Assembly: GCA_958295665.1 (NCBI GenBank)
Contig: OY282558.1
Location: 22,629,409-22,693,408, forward strand
Origin: Tipula vernalis
Taxonomy: Eukaryota > Arthropoda > Insecta > Diptera > Tipulidae
Direction: 5' to 3'
DNA length: 64,000 nt
A program made the position numbers and the translations under genes. Of this stretch, positions 1 through 13,689 are shown one piece after another. The notes below the pieces were generated by a model. That model was not told the DNA's origin. It was given only the letters and a program-made list of their open reading frames with translations, and searched no databases. How positions within the stretch are numbered: the first letter of the stretch is position 1; each line of letters begins with the position of its first letter.

Positions 1-3000
1 TAGACGTTTTTGTTTGACATTTAATTGAGGTAACCGTAATACATTTAAAAAAAATAAACGCTCGCACAACTAATGACGATTCGATAAAATCGCGCGGAAT
101 TATCATTTTTTCTGATCACCCGATTTAAAATAAAAAAAACACAACTGACATAATACTTCTGTGTAAGTTCTATTCTATGTAAATTCCCTAATCTGTACAG
201 ACTATCTCAATAGCTACACTACAACAACAAAACTAAATATTTTGATGACAATTACCTTTATTACTTTTGTTTATTTGTATGGGTTATTATTATTTATTTT
301 ACTTAAATTTTCAGGTAAACATCATAACCTATGTATTATTTGCATTAAACCGCACTTACGAACAAAAACACAAATTAAAATGCAAGCACATTATAATTGA
401 ATTTGGTACAACAAGTTTTATTATGTAGGTAGGTCTCTAAAGATATTTTTGAAATTGGAATCATTGGACTTGGTCACCCCATTTTCATTTTTATACCACG
501 ATAAACTTTTTAAGTGTTTATTTGAACATATTTTCAAATCATAAAGCGATAATGAGGTTATGAATTTGCAACTAATTAGATTTTAATATATAATTTGTTT
601 TGACCCTGAGATGTTCTTGTAATTTTTGGTGTGTGGTGTGATTTCTTTTTTTGGTTTTTAATTCATCGAATATTTACATATATATGTACATAACGACACA
701 ACATATTTTCCTTGGATACATATACCGAAATATGAGAGATTGTATAGCATTAGAACGAGTATATCCTGTAGTAACCAATTTTGCATTACAATTTAATTTT
801 ATAAAATGTCAATTTAATGTGCCTATTTGAGATTAGATTATTATAGTTGAAAGTCATGTACCCTAAATACAATTATAATATAACTTCATATAGTAAGCTA
901 TTTGATGTTGTCTATACCGGTCAACATGTTTGATTTTCTAATCTTCTCTTTTACATACCGGTAGTAAACCGTTATCATTACAACTCGATTTCAAAAATTA
1001 AATAAAATCATTATTGGATTAAAAGTTAAATTCTACTAATACGCCTAATGTTTAATTTAACTTATTTAATTGGTATCTTCGATTTGTTTTTTATATTTGG
1101 TCATTGTTGAAAATAACTTTAAAGTATCTATTTACTAAGTGATTTTATTGTCATGATTCACTAAAGTTTATAGTTCGTGTTAAATTAAATTTGTTGCTGC
1201 TCTAGGTCATAAAAAAAGATCATGCGGACAAAAATATTTTGATAACGCCGATTTAATCGATATTATTTTGTTTTAATTAGCAAAACTGTTCTTAAAAATA
1301 TTTATGTACCGAGTTAAAAGAAAAAAATTGTTCAAACCCGTTTGTACTAAATACTGCAACTTTCTGAAGGCCAAAAGTATAGCATGTTCATACCTACTCG
1401 AAAAACATTTCATAGTTTCTTTAAATCAACTCACCTCAAAATTGTCAATTTAAAAGCAACACTACAATTCCTTTATAGTTTCTACTACTTAGATATAAAA
1501 TTTCAACAAGTCACCAGGCATAAAACCATTTAAAACTCTTATCACTTATTAATAATACATTATATATATATGTATAAGCAAAGATAATCTTTAGATATTT
1601 TATATACCCTTTTGAAAAATTATTATTAATTCGATTTTATGCTGATTATTTAAAAAAAAATGTAATTCACTTCACTTAATTTTAAATAAACGCCACGTTA
1701 CCGTAAAAATCGATCGAGCACTTTGATAGTTATTATTAAAACAGTCTCACTTTAAACCTTCTTAGAAAATTATTGGACCTAAGCACTATGCACGCATATT
1801 ATCTGTAAATGCAATTAAAATATTTATCAACACACAAATTAACTGATTATCCACCTGTTTATTAATGTTTTCTCATTTACTATTATTTCACTGCATGTTA
1901 TAAAATTTTTATTAAAATTAATATAAAATTGTTAATTTATAACCAGCTGAATATGAGAGCTGTGTGTAAGTAGTTAGTTACTAGTTTTTTTTTTTTTTTT
2001 TTTTTTTCTTTTTAGATTAGGAATATTGTAAAAAGAAATATTTCAAGTGTGTACAGTGTTATCGCGTAATGAACACACCACAAGAAAATTTCGTCGTGTA
2101 AATATTTTTCGATCGTTACTTTTTTGAGGTTTTGACAGAGAGCTAGTAGCTACTTATCAAAAGTTAGATTGAATCTCACTTTTTTTTTAATTTTATTTAT
2201 TGTTGTTGTTGTGTTGTGCTGTTAATCGCAACAACAAGTGCACAGAGAATCTAAATACGGTATATGTATATAAAATGTACTACTTACTATGTATTTCAAA
2301 ATTGTTTTTTTTTTTTATTAAAAATATATAATTTTACTTTTTTTTTATCAAAAATTCCATCATTTATAATTGGAAAATTTTTATATAATTTTACTTCATT
2401 TGTGTTTAGTCAAGTGTTTTAATATAAAAATATAAATAAAATGTAAAATGGAAACTTTAACTCGTTATATACGATCGCGTATAATATACCTACTGTACTA
2501 TATATGATGATGTTATTTACTTAATAATACCTACTTGTTCGGTATAAAAAGTAGGATTAGGGGTAAGGTTGATTGATAATATTTGCCGCAATTACTGTTA
2601 CACAAAATTATTTTGGTATGGTACAATGCACTAATTATAGATCACAACAGAGTTTGAAAACCTAGTCACTAGCCTTCCTCCCTCCATCTTCTAGCATTAC
2701 AATTACACGACAATCTAATTACGAACGTAAAATAAATCTAAAACAAAAACAATTTAGTGAATCATCAATATTTATGCAAGTCTTAATCTCTTCTATGCAC
2801 TCTAGCTAGAAACATTTTTCAATTCGAATTGTTAATAAAAATCTACTGGCCACGTGGTTCTTTATGTATTTTGAATCGATAAATTTATTATCTAAGATAT
2901 AATGGATTTATAACATAAATATTGTACACTTTTATGATAAATGAGTAATACAAAAACGATAAACTTTTTGTACGGCTGATGATAAGGAAAAAGAAATATA

Positions 3001-5486
3001 AATTATGTATTACTGTTTATGTACAGTGATGAAGATAGGAAAGTGGAATACCAAAAAATATACGGATTGTCCGGAAAAATGTTATGAATTTTGAAGTTGT
3101 TACTACATAGCAATATACATATATCAGATACGAATCTACTCAAGCGAGACCACCTGCCAAGGCTGAACTCTGTACGACTTGATTTCTCCAATTTTATATT
3201 TTCGCTCTTAACATAATATAAACATGCCCACAAAAATTGTTAGACATTATTAATTCATCTGTAACTGTCAAAGTGTTTCTGTTATACCTGAAGTAATCTC
3301 TGTCCTGTTTTCACTAAGCAATTTTCAAACAGAAAGTCGCTACTCTTTGTGTTTCATTTGTTTCCAATTTTCCTAGTTGAGGGCAGCATATTTATATTAA
3401 ATATCCTAATTATAAATTTGGAACCACGAAAGTCTGCGAGAGGAGATATGTAAGGCGTTGCTGTTTTACGAGCAGATTCTGTAGTATTGACAAAGATATG
3501 TATTTAGGATTCTCGCCACATCTCTGATGAGACCATCGAACAGAACTCGGCAGCCCAGTTAATGATTTTACATAAAGTAGTTATGCCTGTTATTGTTTGC
3601 AGGATTGAAATTCGAAGCAAGAAAGACCACTTTAACTATGAAGGAGAGGCTAATGAGAGACACATCTGAATTAACAGCCAACGGTGAACTGTTGAAGCTT
3701 TTAGGTAAGAGAAGTCTACACGTGGCTTAAATGTGTGAAATGCGACAAAATAGGAGAGAAGAAAAATCCTATAGTTATGTCGGACTGAAGTGTATTCGGA
3801 AAATAAAAATAAAATAAAAAATTACTTAAGGTAGCGAGAGAAATGGGATTTATATGTATTCGACCATACTCAAAATAAGAAGCAACGGTATTTTCTTTTT
3901 TCTCTCGTTATTATTTTATTTTAAAAGAGCTAACCGTTAGATAGTCTAAATTTTCTATCTCTCTTCTTTTATGAAATTACAGTTTGTTTGGTCAAATATT
4001 TATTGGCGCTTATGTAACAAAAAATTTATCAGGTTGCAATGAATTGGTATATAGTTGGTAATTAGTTCATATTAAAAATGTATGAGTTTTGTGGCGAAAA
4101 TGTCACAATAGATTCATGCGGAATTAATTCGGCGAGCCGAATTAACTAAACATTTCATAAATCAACCAGTGAAATTTAAAGCACTTACTTTTAGGAGTAA
4201 GAAGAAAGAGACGCATCTTCAACACTTAATTTTCACTGTAACTTGCATTCACTACTCCCCCATTTGATGCTCCAACTTCCGTGATAAGCCAGGTAAAAGA
4301 CCTTCAAATAATTTAATGAAGAAACCATTCGAAAAATGGAACATTAACTTTCTTTATTAAATTAATTAATTTAAACAAAGTAAAAGCGAAAGATATCTGG
4401 TAGTGTCATTTACCTACACTAGGATCTTCACATTTTCCAGAAAGTACAACATCTGGATTGGACAAAATCGACCGACAGAATATCGAAACATTAAATCGAG
4501 ATTTTAAAATATTGTTTTTAGATGGGACAAGTTATTTTGCTTAAAACCGAGCAACAAAAAAATAATAATTCTTACAATTTTTAGGCTTAGTGCCTAATTT
4601 TCCTAAAAATTCGCTATTCAAAGAAAGAAGTTGATCAAGATGCGCAATTTCAGATTCTATCAGATGAGGATTATGAAAAATGTATTTCCAATCATCTCAT
4701 CTTACAAGATTCGAAATGTTCTTTTTGAGAAATTTGTTTTCCAGATTTTGTTTAGCTGAATATCGTGATAAACCAAGCTAGGTGGTAGTCACTGTGAATG
4801 TGAATAAGCAAAGTAGCTCTTAGTTTATGATTACTTTGCAATGTTGTTATTAAAATAAATTTCTGCTACAATACAATATATAAATTTGGAATCTAACCGT
4901 AATTTTATAAAAATTCTCTTCAGCTGTTCTAACGTCATTAAATTTGAAATATCATCGTAGTACTTGAGAATCGCTTCTATATTGATGTATTGAATAGAAA
5001 CTATTAATCATTCTGTGCTAATTGCATTAATAAATTGTATTTGATTAATTGTATATTGCATTGTATTTGGTTAAATAAGGTGTAAACCTAAGAATATTCA
5101 AAAAAAGACCTAAGAATTTTGACCCTGGATAATTTTACTTTCGGTCAAAATACTCATGACATCCAAAAGCTAATTATTGAAGAATTATTCATATGGTACT
5201 AATAAATTCAGCCTCCTTAAGAATTTTGTAATGTCGAACCACTTCAAATTATTTTTATAAAACCAATCATTATGTCATAAATATAATAGGTATATCTTCG
5301 CAACATGTCACGAAGGTGTATTTCAAACATCTATTAAGCGTCTTATGAAGTCAAGCCCAAATAAATTTTACCTATCATCATAACTTCATGATCCACCAAA
5401 AAAATTTGCGCAACCTTAACTACAACTACACACAACCAAATTACATTAATGGCTAAAATATTTAATAACCGTCAAAAATAGCTTAC
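1..5486 (-). other. fus intron downstream of exon D; no further exon recognised
   Basis: AT-rich sequence with homopolymer runs (T-run near 1987-2007). Searched for the conserved RRM1 blocks of ESRP proteins on the minus strand without success, so the window most likely ends inside this intron. The only compositionally different part is about 3120-3730, which is less AT-rich and contains splice-like motifs on the plus strand (acceptor before 3601, gtaag at 3705) but only short broken frames. Confidence 0.6.
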
Positions 5487-5541
5487 CATATTCCAGGTTC
5501 CAGTTGAGCATTTATTATCTCATTATTTTCAAATTTATGAC
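5487..5541 (-). CDS. fus: fusilli (ESRP orthologue), small coding exon D (55 bp)
   Basis: A very short exon. Acceptor ttttttttaattttag, donor atatg|gtaagc. Two bases complete a Gly codon begun in exon C, then 17 codons read HKFENNEIINAQLEPGI, and the exon ends with TG (phase 2), so the next codon is Cys or Trp. Human ESRP1 has [22 protein letters not shown] here: HRF/HKF, the polar stretch and the Gly-x-Cys end correspond, so the split codon is predicted to be Cys. RRM1 should follow within a few dozen residues but no RRM exon (RGLPWQ-like, RRNGEA-like) was found between 1 and 5486. Confidence 0.75.
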
Positions 5542-5664
5542 CTAAAATTAAAAAAAATTAAAACTAAATAATCATTTTTATTACTTTTTTTTTTTTAATA
5601 GTTACAGTAATAATGGAAACTATTAAATTATTTAAATATGGCATATACATATGCTTAGACCAAC
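5542..5664 (-). other. short fus intron between exons C and D
   Basis: 123-bp GT-AG intron inferred from phase-consistent exons C and D. It includes the long A/T tracts near 5549-5600 that serve as the pyrimidine tract on the minus strand. Confidence 0.72.
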
Positions 5665-5754
5665 CTGCTGACAGTAGAGCTTGAATTATTGTAACCATAT
5701 CACGGGATTCCTTTACATAATACTCATTGTCCACATACGGTGTTAGTTCTAATT
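5665..5754 (-). CDS. fus: fusilli (ESRP orthologue), internal coding exon C
   Basis: A 90-bp exon. The split codon from exon B (G plus AA) gives Glu, followed by LELTPYVDNEYYVKESRDM and VTIIQALLSA, then a first base G of the next codon (phase 1). Acceptor is gtttttatttacag, donor is cag|gttggt. It aligns with the human ESRP1 segment that reads [22 protein letters not shown]: the VxxM.xII.A pattern is shared. Phase continuity with both neighbours (exon B ends phase 1, exon D begins with two bases completing Gly) supports it strongly. The donor is slightly weak (GTTGGT), and the intron behind it is only 123 bp, a usual size for a small dipteran intron. Confidence 0.82.
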
Positions 5755-7529
5755 CTGTAAATAAAAACAAAACAAAAAACATAAATTTAATAATTAACAT
5801 AATTCAATTAACTAATTGGGATTAGAGAAAATATGTGTTTGATGTGTGATTTCATATTTCTTCCGTCATCATTATTAAGATCATGATGATGGCTTAAAGC
5901 AGAGTTCGATAACTATTTTCTAACTAGTCTAAACAAACAAACAGAGAGTTTGACTCACAAATAACAGTTTAAGAACCACTGACATACAACTAAGTTTAAC
6001 AAAATAAAACAAAAAAAAAATTTCTCTTGCATTTTGTTATTGCTGTTTGATCTCATCGCTGCTACTAGGCTCATATGTTTTTATTTTATACAGATTAATA
6101 TCAATTAGAAATAATCGGATAACTTCCGGCACTGCCAAAATAAAAAATTATCAATACATAACCGAATCATATAATAAAATTACATTAATCCTAAATTCTA
6201 GTGCGCATATTTATTTTCATTTTCACAACACAATGTAACACAAGATAATAGCATGCTCTCAATGTTATGCGGCTACAGATGATCTTAATTTCTATGTACA
6301 TATATACATTTAAATACATGCATGTTCTACTATTTTGAATAAATAATAAGAAAAGAATTATTACATTAAGACGTTTTCGAAATCTTAATTGAAATAACTT
6401 AATTAATGTTTCGTTTTTGTGTTTAGCTATATCCGCGCAAAAATGTAATATCACTGTAATAAACACTATTGTTTATAGTTTTGTAAACATACTTAACATT
6501 TTTAATTAAAAATTAAATATTGTTTATGGTAAAAAAAAAAGTTATTAATTTTAATTCACTTATGATAGAATTTTTATTATTTATTTAAACTTAAATGTAC
6601 ACAAACTAAAAATTATAGTGTTTGATCTGTGTTTACGGACTAACTAATATTACATTATAACATGTCTTTGAAATTTGCATATCGATCGGCCCTTGATTAG
6701 CAAGGTAAAGCTATCTTCTAAAAATTATTATTGAACAATATTTTTTTCTTTTCCACCGCGCAAATCGAGGGCTCCAAAAATCTGTAAACTATTTGTAATT
6801 TTATAGGGAATATTTCACACAATCACAAATGGTTTGAAGCATCGATAATTAATTAAACGTAGCTTTAATTACTGGAATCAGCGCCTCTGCATGTGAGAGT
6901 TAAAAAAAAAATTAATTGCATTTCGCTTTTGATAACACGACGACATCTATTACTTGACATGTATAATTATTTTGTGTGACGAGATGAGATAAGAAACTGT
7001 TTACGTTACAGTACATGAAGTAGATTTAACTTTGCGGTATACGCGGAAGTTAAACTTGGCTAATTTAACTTTTTCTATCTAATTCACTTAAAATACTAAT
7101 CAATTTAAAGCTAATTAGTATCTAATGATTTATTTTTTATGGTCAATCAAATAGTGTGAAAAAAAAAACTAATCTTATTATTAGACGTTCTCCTGGACTG
7201 TAAAAAAATGTTTTCCATTGTAAGTTTAGTTTAGAAACCATTTTCGTTGTTGTTAGTACAATGTACTTAACGTAATACTCTTATCGACGACATACATTTT
7301 TAGTGCCGACCACAAATGAATAACTTTAGCAACGCAATAATTTCCATTGGTGCAGTACAATTCCTGTCTCGCACATATTTCTTATCATATTTATAAAACT
7401 TATCCACACTATCATTCTTAACTGACATACATATAAATCACGCATGCACACACCTTTCTTATCTTTACACATTAAAAACAACAACAATTTAAACAACAAA
7501 AATAAAAAAAGAAATATTATTTCACTTAC
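5755..7529 (-). other. fus intron between exons B and C
   Basis: 1,775 bp, GT-AG, phase 1. AT-rich with no repeat family or exon recognised; short frames at 6047-6238 and 6191-6466 are low-complexity AT-rich translations with no conserved motif. Confidence 0.75.
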
Positions 7530-7815
7530 CTTTCATTATTTCATCCAAACTTAATGGTAATGCTGGTAATGATGGCATATTTGGCAATTTTTTAGCATCG
7601 ACTAATGGTATTAGGGCTCGGGATAAATCTCCTGATTTCGATCGTACATATTCTTTCCTTAGATCACTAAATTTCCAATAGTATGCTGGTAAATTAATAT
7701 CTTTGGCACTGGCCTCCGGATGCAGGCATTGTCGCATCGGTAATTGTCCATCACAGACCAATTTAAAATTAGGACTGTTTGGGTCTATTTGAAGAGAGCG
7801 TAAATATTGGTCAAA
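7530..7815 (-). CDS. fus: fusilli (ESRP orthologue), internal coding exon B
   Basis: The most diagnostic exon of the window. It encodes 95 codons plus one base, starting [15 protein letters not shown] and containing [15 protein letters not shown], then [15 protein letters not shown]. These match human ESRP1 CTDGQLHVRQILHPEA and SFFDLRKEF in the same order and spacing, so the orthology call rests on several conserved blocks. Acceptor is tttgtcctcattccag, donor is aaag|gtaagt (phase 1). The C-terminal part (residues about 60-95, rich in Pro/Leu) is less conserved. The domain is the N-terminal exonuclease-like fold ahead of the RRMs. Role (known family): Drosophila fusilli is an essential RNA-binding protein with a maternal dorsal-ventral patterning role, and ESRPs control FGF-receptor isoform splicing. 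The downstream intron is 1,775 bp, the upstream one 15 kb. Confidence 0.92.
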
Positions 7816-8984
7816 CTGGAATGAGGACAAAAACAAAAAATTAATTTTTGTATTTAGTCGCTGTTTCTAAGAAAATATAGTTAACTCGTGCCTGTGTATC
7901 TACGATAGTATAGCTCGTTATTTATTTCGCTCGTTAATACCAAAAAAAAAAAAAAAAAAATTTACGTAAAAAAACGTTAAGAGGTTCAGAAATTTCTTAT
8001 TTTTTTTTTTTATATATTTAACTTGTCACAAGTAATAAAATTCAAATTATAAATTCAAAAATACATAAACAAAGCATAAAAGTTTTTTTTTTTATAGTTT
8101 TGTATACCATACTATTAATAGTAATAGCCTGTAGTTATTTTTATTTAGTTATAATATTTTTTCTATTTCGTCATTTATTTAAATAATTTTTAATGGCTTT
8201 AATGGAAATTATTATTAGAAGATTTACTCTTTAAACACCTAGAGTGTACATCTTTTCTAAAAAAAACAAATTATGAAGTGCTAAACCAATACTAATTTCA
8301 TCTCATCATGGCTTAGCCTTCTACGAACATTTATGCGGAATAAGTTGTTTAAGACGCGTTAATACTAATATATTAATGCATTAATTTAATGAGGCGAGCG
8401 GCAGGTGCGCAGTGCAAGCGAAATTTTGGCTTTAAGTGTTGTTTATATAATTTGTTAACTGTATTTTAGCGATTAAACAACACACAAAGTTGCTAAATAT
8501 AAAACATCAGAACAACATGGAACTTTGAACTCAAATAGCATTGTCGGATCTGTAAATTCAACTTAAAGTTTTTATAAGTTTTAAACTCGCTTATTACAAC
8601 ATTCGATAATTGCAACTGAATCTCGAGAAATTAGTTAGATCTCGAGAAATTAGATCGATTTCCATTCAAAATTATTTCTATTAAAATAATAATCAGAAAC
8701 AAATGTACATATTAGATGCATTCAGCACATTGAAGTGTGGAATCTAGCGGTTTTTTTTTTGTATTTTAGTGAGACGCAAAAACTTTAATTTATTTCACAG
8801 TAAAAATGTATTCCCAATATTTGTATAATTTCGCATTTTACAAATCCTGCTTAACCTTAAATAGTTGCAATGAGCAGGTTAATATTTATGCTGCATTATA
8901 TTAAATTAAAATTAACAATTCAGACAATTGTAAATATGTATAAGCAAATTAGATTAGACGAAGGATTTCGAAATTATCCCGTAA

Positions 8985-9270
8985 TAGAGAACAACAACAA
9001 ATGGTTTACAAATGGTTTACATCAAGGCACTATTATAACTGATATTTTTTTTACCAGTATTCCTCTCGCGAACAAAATTAATTGACAAAACCAATTTTAG
9101 TTGGAACCATCCGGGCCAACAAAAGGGCATTTCCAAAGGCAGCACAGGGCAGAAAAGATCAAAAGAAATTATATTCCTCAGAATATTATAATATTATCCG
9201 GCACAAAAAATTGATTTTTTAGCACCTAAAATGTGTAAGACCAAATACTTGGTTTTTGAATGTGACCAGT
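8985..9270 (+). pseudogene. piggyBac-type transposase fragment (central region)
   Basis: In one frame the stretch ends ITDIFFTSIPLANKI; a frameshift near 9083 leads to LVGTIRANKRAFPKAAQ followed by a Lys-rich part. Known family: piggyBac-derived transposases (DDE_Tnp_1_7) carry a D-(N/R)-(F/Y)-FTS-xxLA motif followed about 15 residues later by T-x-x-G-T-x-R-x-N-K-(R/K)-x-(I/L)-P, exactly this order. The Asp before the FTS block is one of the expected catalytic positions. Only about 90 codons are recognisable, with a frameshift and stops, so this is a dead relic. It is not obviously part of the same copy as the piggyBac remnant at 61.4 kb, which covers the N-terminal side. Confidence 0.62.
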
Positions 9271-9724
9271 AACAAACACACCTCAGAAATTATGAAAATG
9301 TGTTTGTATGTTTGATCAAACGTTTATGGCTGTAAGATAATAGTAAAATAGATTACGTATTATGTCCCTATCAGAAATCAAAAATATTGTTTTGGAAGCA
9401 TTCTACATGCAGCAAGTCATAGAAAAATCTACAATAACGAGGGTAATTTGGCTTTGGATTTGAAATAAAACGAAGCAAAAACTATTCGTCAGAACAGTTT
9501 ATTAATTATAACGTTAGATAGATTTAAGCGCTAAGGGGCTCAAGTTCGATTCCAGCAATTATTTCAAATCAGGTGTACATACTTACCTACTATCTATAAT
9601 AAAAAATAGTAACGAGTAACATAACACAAATAATTAGTACAAATTATATATAAGATACTTAAAAGACATTGCCCGGATGGAATACGACTATTTTTGATAA
9701 TAAATGTGTAACATTTTTGCATCC

Positions 9725-9785
9725 CTCCTTTCTCGAGATTCGAACCCTACCCAGCTTTAACCACCGTGCAGTTTGACCGGTGTTT
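9725..9785 (-). repeat. tRNA-like / possible SINE fragment
   Basis: On the minus strand a perfect pol III B-box-like GGTTCGAATCT (9737-9747) is preceded by an A-box-like TGCACGGTGGTTAAAGC (A box about 9761-9770). The A-to-B distance (about 14 nt) is much shorter than in a functional tRNA, so it is either a deleted tRNA-derived SINE or a tRNA pseudogene. No cloverleaf can be drawn. Confidence 0.3.
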
Positions 9786-12700
9786 AAAATTTAGATTCAC
9801 CAAATATCGAACAGTCGATCAAAGGGGCTAGATCAAAAATTGACAAATAGAGCAAAAGAATCAAAATGTCTTTTGGCCAATCATTCCAGGACAAGGACAT
9901 ACACTATAGATGTGTGGTTCTGTACTCTCCACTAATAGCCAAAATGTTTCAGATTAACGTAAATGTTGAATCTTCTCAAAAAGGAACTTTTGAGTTGGAA
10001 TACGGAATAATCATTGTTGGGTTAAGCTAACTCGGTCCCATACGGCTGCAGGAAATAACTCCCCACACCAAAAATGAAATAAACCTCCAATATTAGTATG
10101 GAAACTGAAATTTAAATGTTTGGGAATTAAGATCGTTGGGTGTTATTTCTTTAAGGATTGGTATTACGGCCCGTATGTGCTAATTCTGAACTAATTTTAA
10201 AATCAAACCTTCATTTTTCCTTTTTCTGAAATTAAATTCACAATCGACTCCAGTACATTCGTCGATTCTATTATAACACAATGCATTAAGATTTAGATAA
10301 CTAAAAAACAATTCGAAACATTTAATGCCATGCCGCTTAGGAAAGTTCTCTATTATGACTAATTATTAAAAAAAATAAATTTTTTGAAAAATATTCAAAT
10401 TTCTACGTCTAAAGTATAAAACGAAGCAAAACAACATTTCAAAAATTAAAAATCTTTTTCGAGATTTTTCCCCCATTTTTTATTTCGAAAGGGTTATTTC
10501 ACTCCACCATTTTTAAGGTATTCAGAAAGTTTTATTCTTCGGAGTGGTAATACACTTAATAGAGGTATTTAATAGAGGTATTTCAAATAGTGATTTTAAG
10601 AGATTTTATTTACCAATTTTGCGTTCCAACTTTGTAATAAGCTAAGAATAACATGCCTAATTTAACTAAAATTACTTCTCATCTTCTTAACTGAAGCGCA
10701 GATGAGCACATTTTATAATTTTAATTTAATTTAAAATCAGTAAATGAATTTGTTATTAAATAATCTGCAAACAAGTTGTCTTCTTTTTAATTTGTAAATA
10801 TTTTTCAATCTCGTCCCCACTCCACTTCACTGAAATGAAAAATCATCATTTTCTGGCTTCTTGATTTGATCGTAATGACTGAATGATGGTAACCATGAAA
10901 GTGGGTTTTTTAGTTCCACCTTACTGGCTGGCTTCTTATCGAATGGCAAAATGAAGTTCAAAATTACCTGGCCGACTACCTTAAACCCAGATATCTACAA
11001 CAACTATAAACCAAATTTTAGCATGGTCTTACAAAGAATTTACAAAAGATTTCATAACTTTTAAGAAAAACAATAAAAAAAAAATCAAAGTACAACTCTT
11101 AAACACACAAGAATAAATAAGACAAATTACTTTTATTGTGTATATTATTTGTCTGCACACAGTCAACTATAACACATTCTTTTAAATATTATTCATCTGT
11201 AGATTTGTACCAAAACATCGAATACCGGTTGGAAATACTAAATATTAAGTATCCAACTCTCCACACACATAGTGTGCATTACAATATATGTATGCCCGAT
11301 TCAATAACACCACAAAGTCAAACTGTTAGAATTTTTTGTGTCTCATTTATATTAGTACGGTTAAAAATTTATTATGTATAATAGTTGTATTTCGCTAACC
11401 CTGTGACGTATACAAATTTTATACGCTAAGTAAAAGTCAATTGAGTAAGTATGATAAGACTTATACAGCGATAAGTGTTAATTGCACACTTGCAGCAGCA
11501 GCATGAAATAGGAAAAAAATTAGTGTTTATTATACTAAATAATATAAATTAAAATTAATCAATAATTAAATTGTACAAGATAATTAAATTGCAGTGTACG
11601 TAAATAGTTTAGAAACAAAAAATAAAATCGTACTTCCAACTATAGTTTTGGAATTAATTGAAATATAATTGCAAATACATACTTACTATTTCTTTACGAT
11701 TTTTATCTCAAATTAAATTTTAATTGAATTCAGTAGGAAAATTTAAATGAAAATCTGGTTTTTGAATTGCTCGCGCGCTATACAAACTCAAGGTGAGTTT
11801 TTTTTTTCTTTTGCTACTTTGCATGAAATATAATAGTTAGCGATAGTGGAATTATTAAATGTTCACGCAACCTACAACAAAAGTCGTGCACATTATAGGG
11901 TTACACTTTTTTTTTTTCTATATTGATTTTCTTTATTACTTTTTCTTTACGTTTGGTATTTCTCTGCTCACACACTGCTATATATAACATATAAGAAAAT
12001 ATCGCACCGTTACTTTAAAGAAATTCACTGTTGTGAAGACTTTTTTTTTTTGTGTTTCAATTTCATTTTTGTTTACAGTTGTTTTGCATTTTTCTTACAA
12101 AAAAAAAAAAATTAATGAATTATTGCATTTCATTAATTAAACAAAAAAAAATACAATATATATATTGGCGAAATTTATATCGCGCGAGATATTTTAACCT
12201 ACACACAGAATTACATCTCTACCACCGACTGCACTTCAAAATTATATAAAAATTAACCGTAGCATGAGAAATTCCGAATGCCACTACTAATTAAATGAGA
12301 AAATAATTTCTCGTCTTACATGAAATAATTTCACACCATCACGACATGAAAGGGTTAATTTGATTTTGTAAACATTTCTTTATACAGATAGTTATTTAAT
12401 ACAGCAGCTGTTTTTGTTCGCCGGTTATGGCCTATTTTTATGTCAATTTTCATATTTTAATTTTATTAACTTTCATTAATTTGATTTTTAAAGTTCAGAC
12501 AAAATTTGTTCGAAAAACTTAAATTTTCGTTTCTTTAGAAATTGATTTTAAGTGGAAAAAACAATCAATTTGTTATTTTATTAGGTACCTTACCTTTACG
12601 AGTCTTTTCGATTTGATTATCTTATCATTATGTTTTTGTTTTCTTTCTGTATGTATATTTTGATAATACAGCTACTTTTTCGAAATATAAAAATCAATTA

Positions 12701-13689
12701 TAAAGAAACTTTACTAAGTAGTGTTTTAACGATAGTGTTGTATGTGAATTTTTAGATAATGTAGAGTTTGAGAAATAATTAATGCAATAGTTTTTATATT
12801 AGGCCCCTTATATTGGGCTTATCTTAAATGTGATAAATGGTAATTTTATAAAATATGTATTGTTTAAGTTTAAATAAACTGATCTTATAACTAATCTTTA
12901 ATCTATCATCAAGCTCGAATGCTGTCCTATTTTAAATTTTGCCTATGTATACAAAATTACAAGCTATATCAATGGTCAACTTAACTTCCCCGTAAAATTT
13001 TATTACAGTTGGGCCTAGTAATAACAAAGGTCTCGGGACAGAAAAATCAATTCATTAATAATCTATTCAACTATTTCACAAAAACAGGATTTGATTATAT
13101 TTACCTAAAGAAGCATTTGTTTATCACCCAAATGGATCTTCCTATTTTAAATTTCCAAAAATCTCGTAATAAACTTTGGAACACTGAAATTACATAATTT
13201 ATAAAATTTATACAATTTTCTGGAATATAAGAAAAATTTAAAGCGTTTAGGATTACTTAACACATTGTTGTCAGGACACGTAAACAAATACGTTTTTCGC
13301 AAACTGTGCTTAGAATACGGGTTACATTGTAATTCGTTTATTGGAGGGATTGGAGCTTTAACGAGTTAATATTGTTTGTTGTTACTAGTCTTTTAAACAA
13401 GTACTGCGAAGTACAAACATCCAGATATCAATAGATTAGGTAAATGAAGGTCAAGATCAAAATAATAATGGTAAGTTGTGCTTATCACAAAACATCATAC
13501 GTGTACATTTACGAAACATTACTCATTTTGTAGTAGTTTGTAGAACACAAAACATATTCTCCACATTTCAAAGTTACAGTATTTTTAAAAGTCGCGGTTT
13601 TTTTTTTGTGATATTTTCTATATTTTTTCTGGTACATATTAGTAAATTTAAGCCGAATTTATTATTGAACTCTTTCTATTGCATTTCTT

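Noticed and set aside
3003..3233. Possible RRM1 exon of fus (VQPWQ-like reading near 3150 on the minus strand)
   Set aside because: Similarity to the RGLPWQ block is only a few bases, a stop follows at once, and the RNP motifs of RRM1 are absent.
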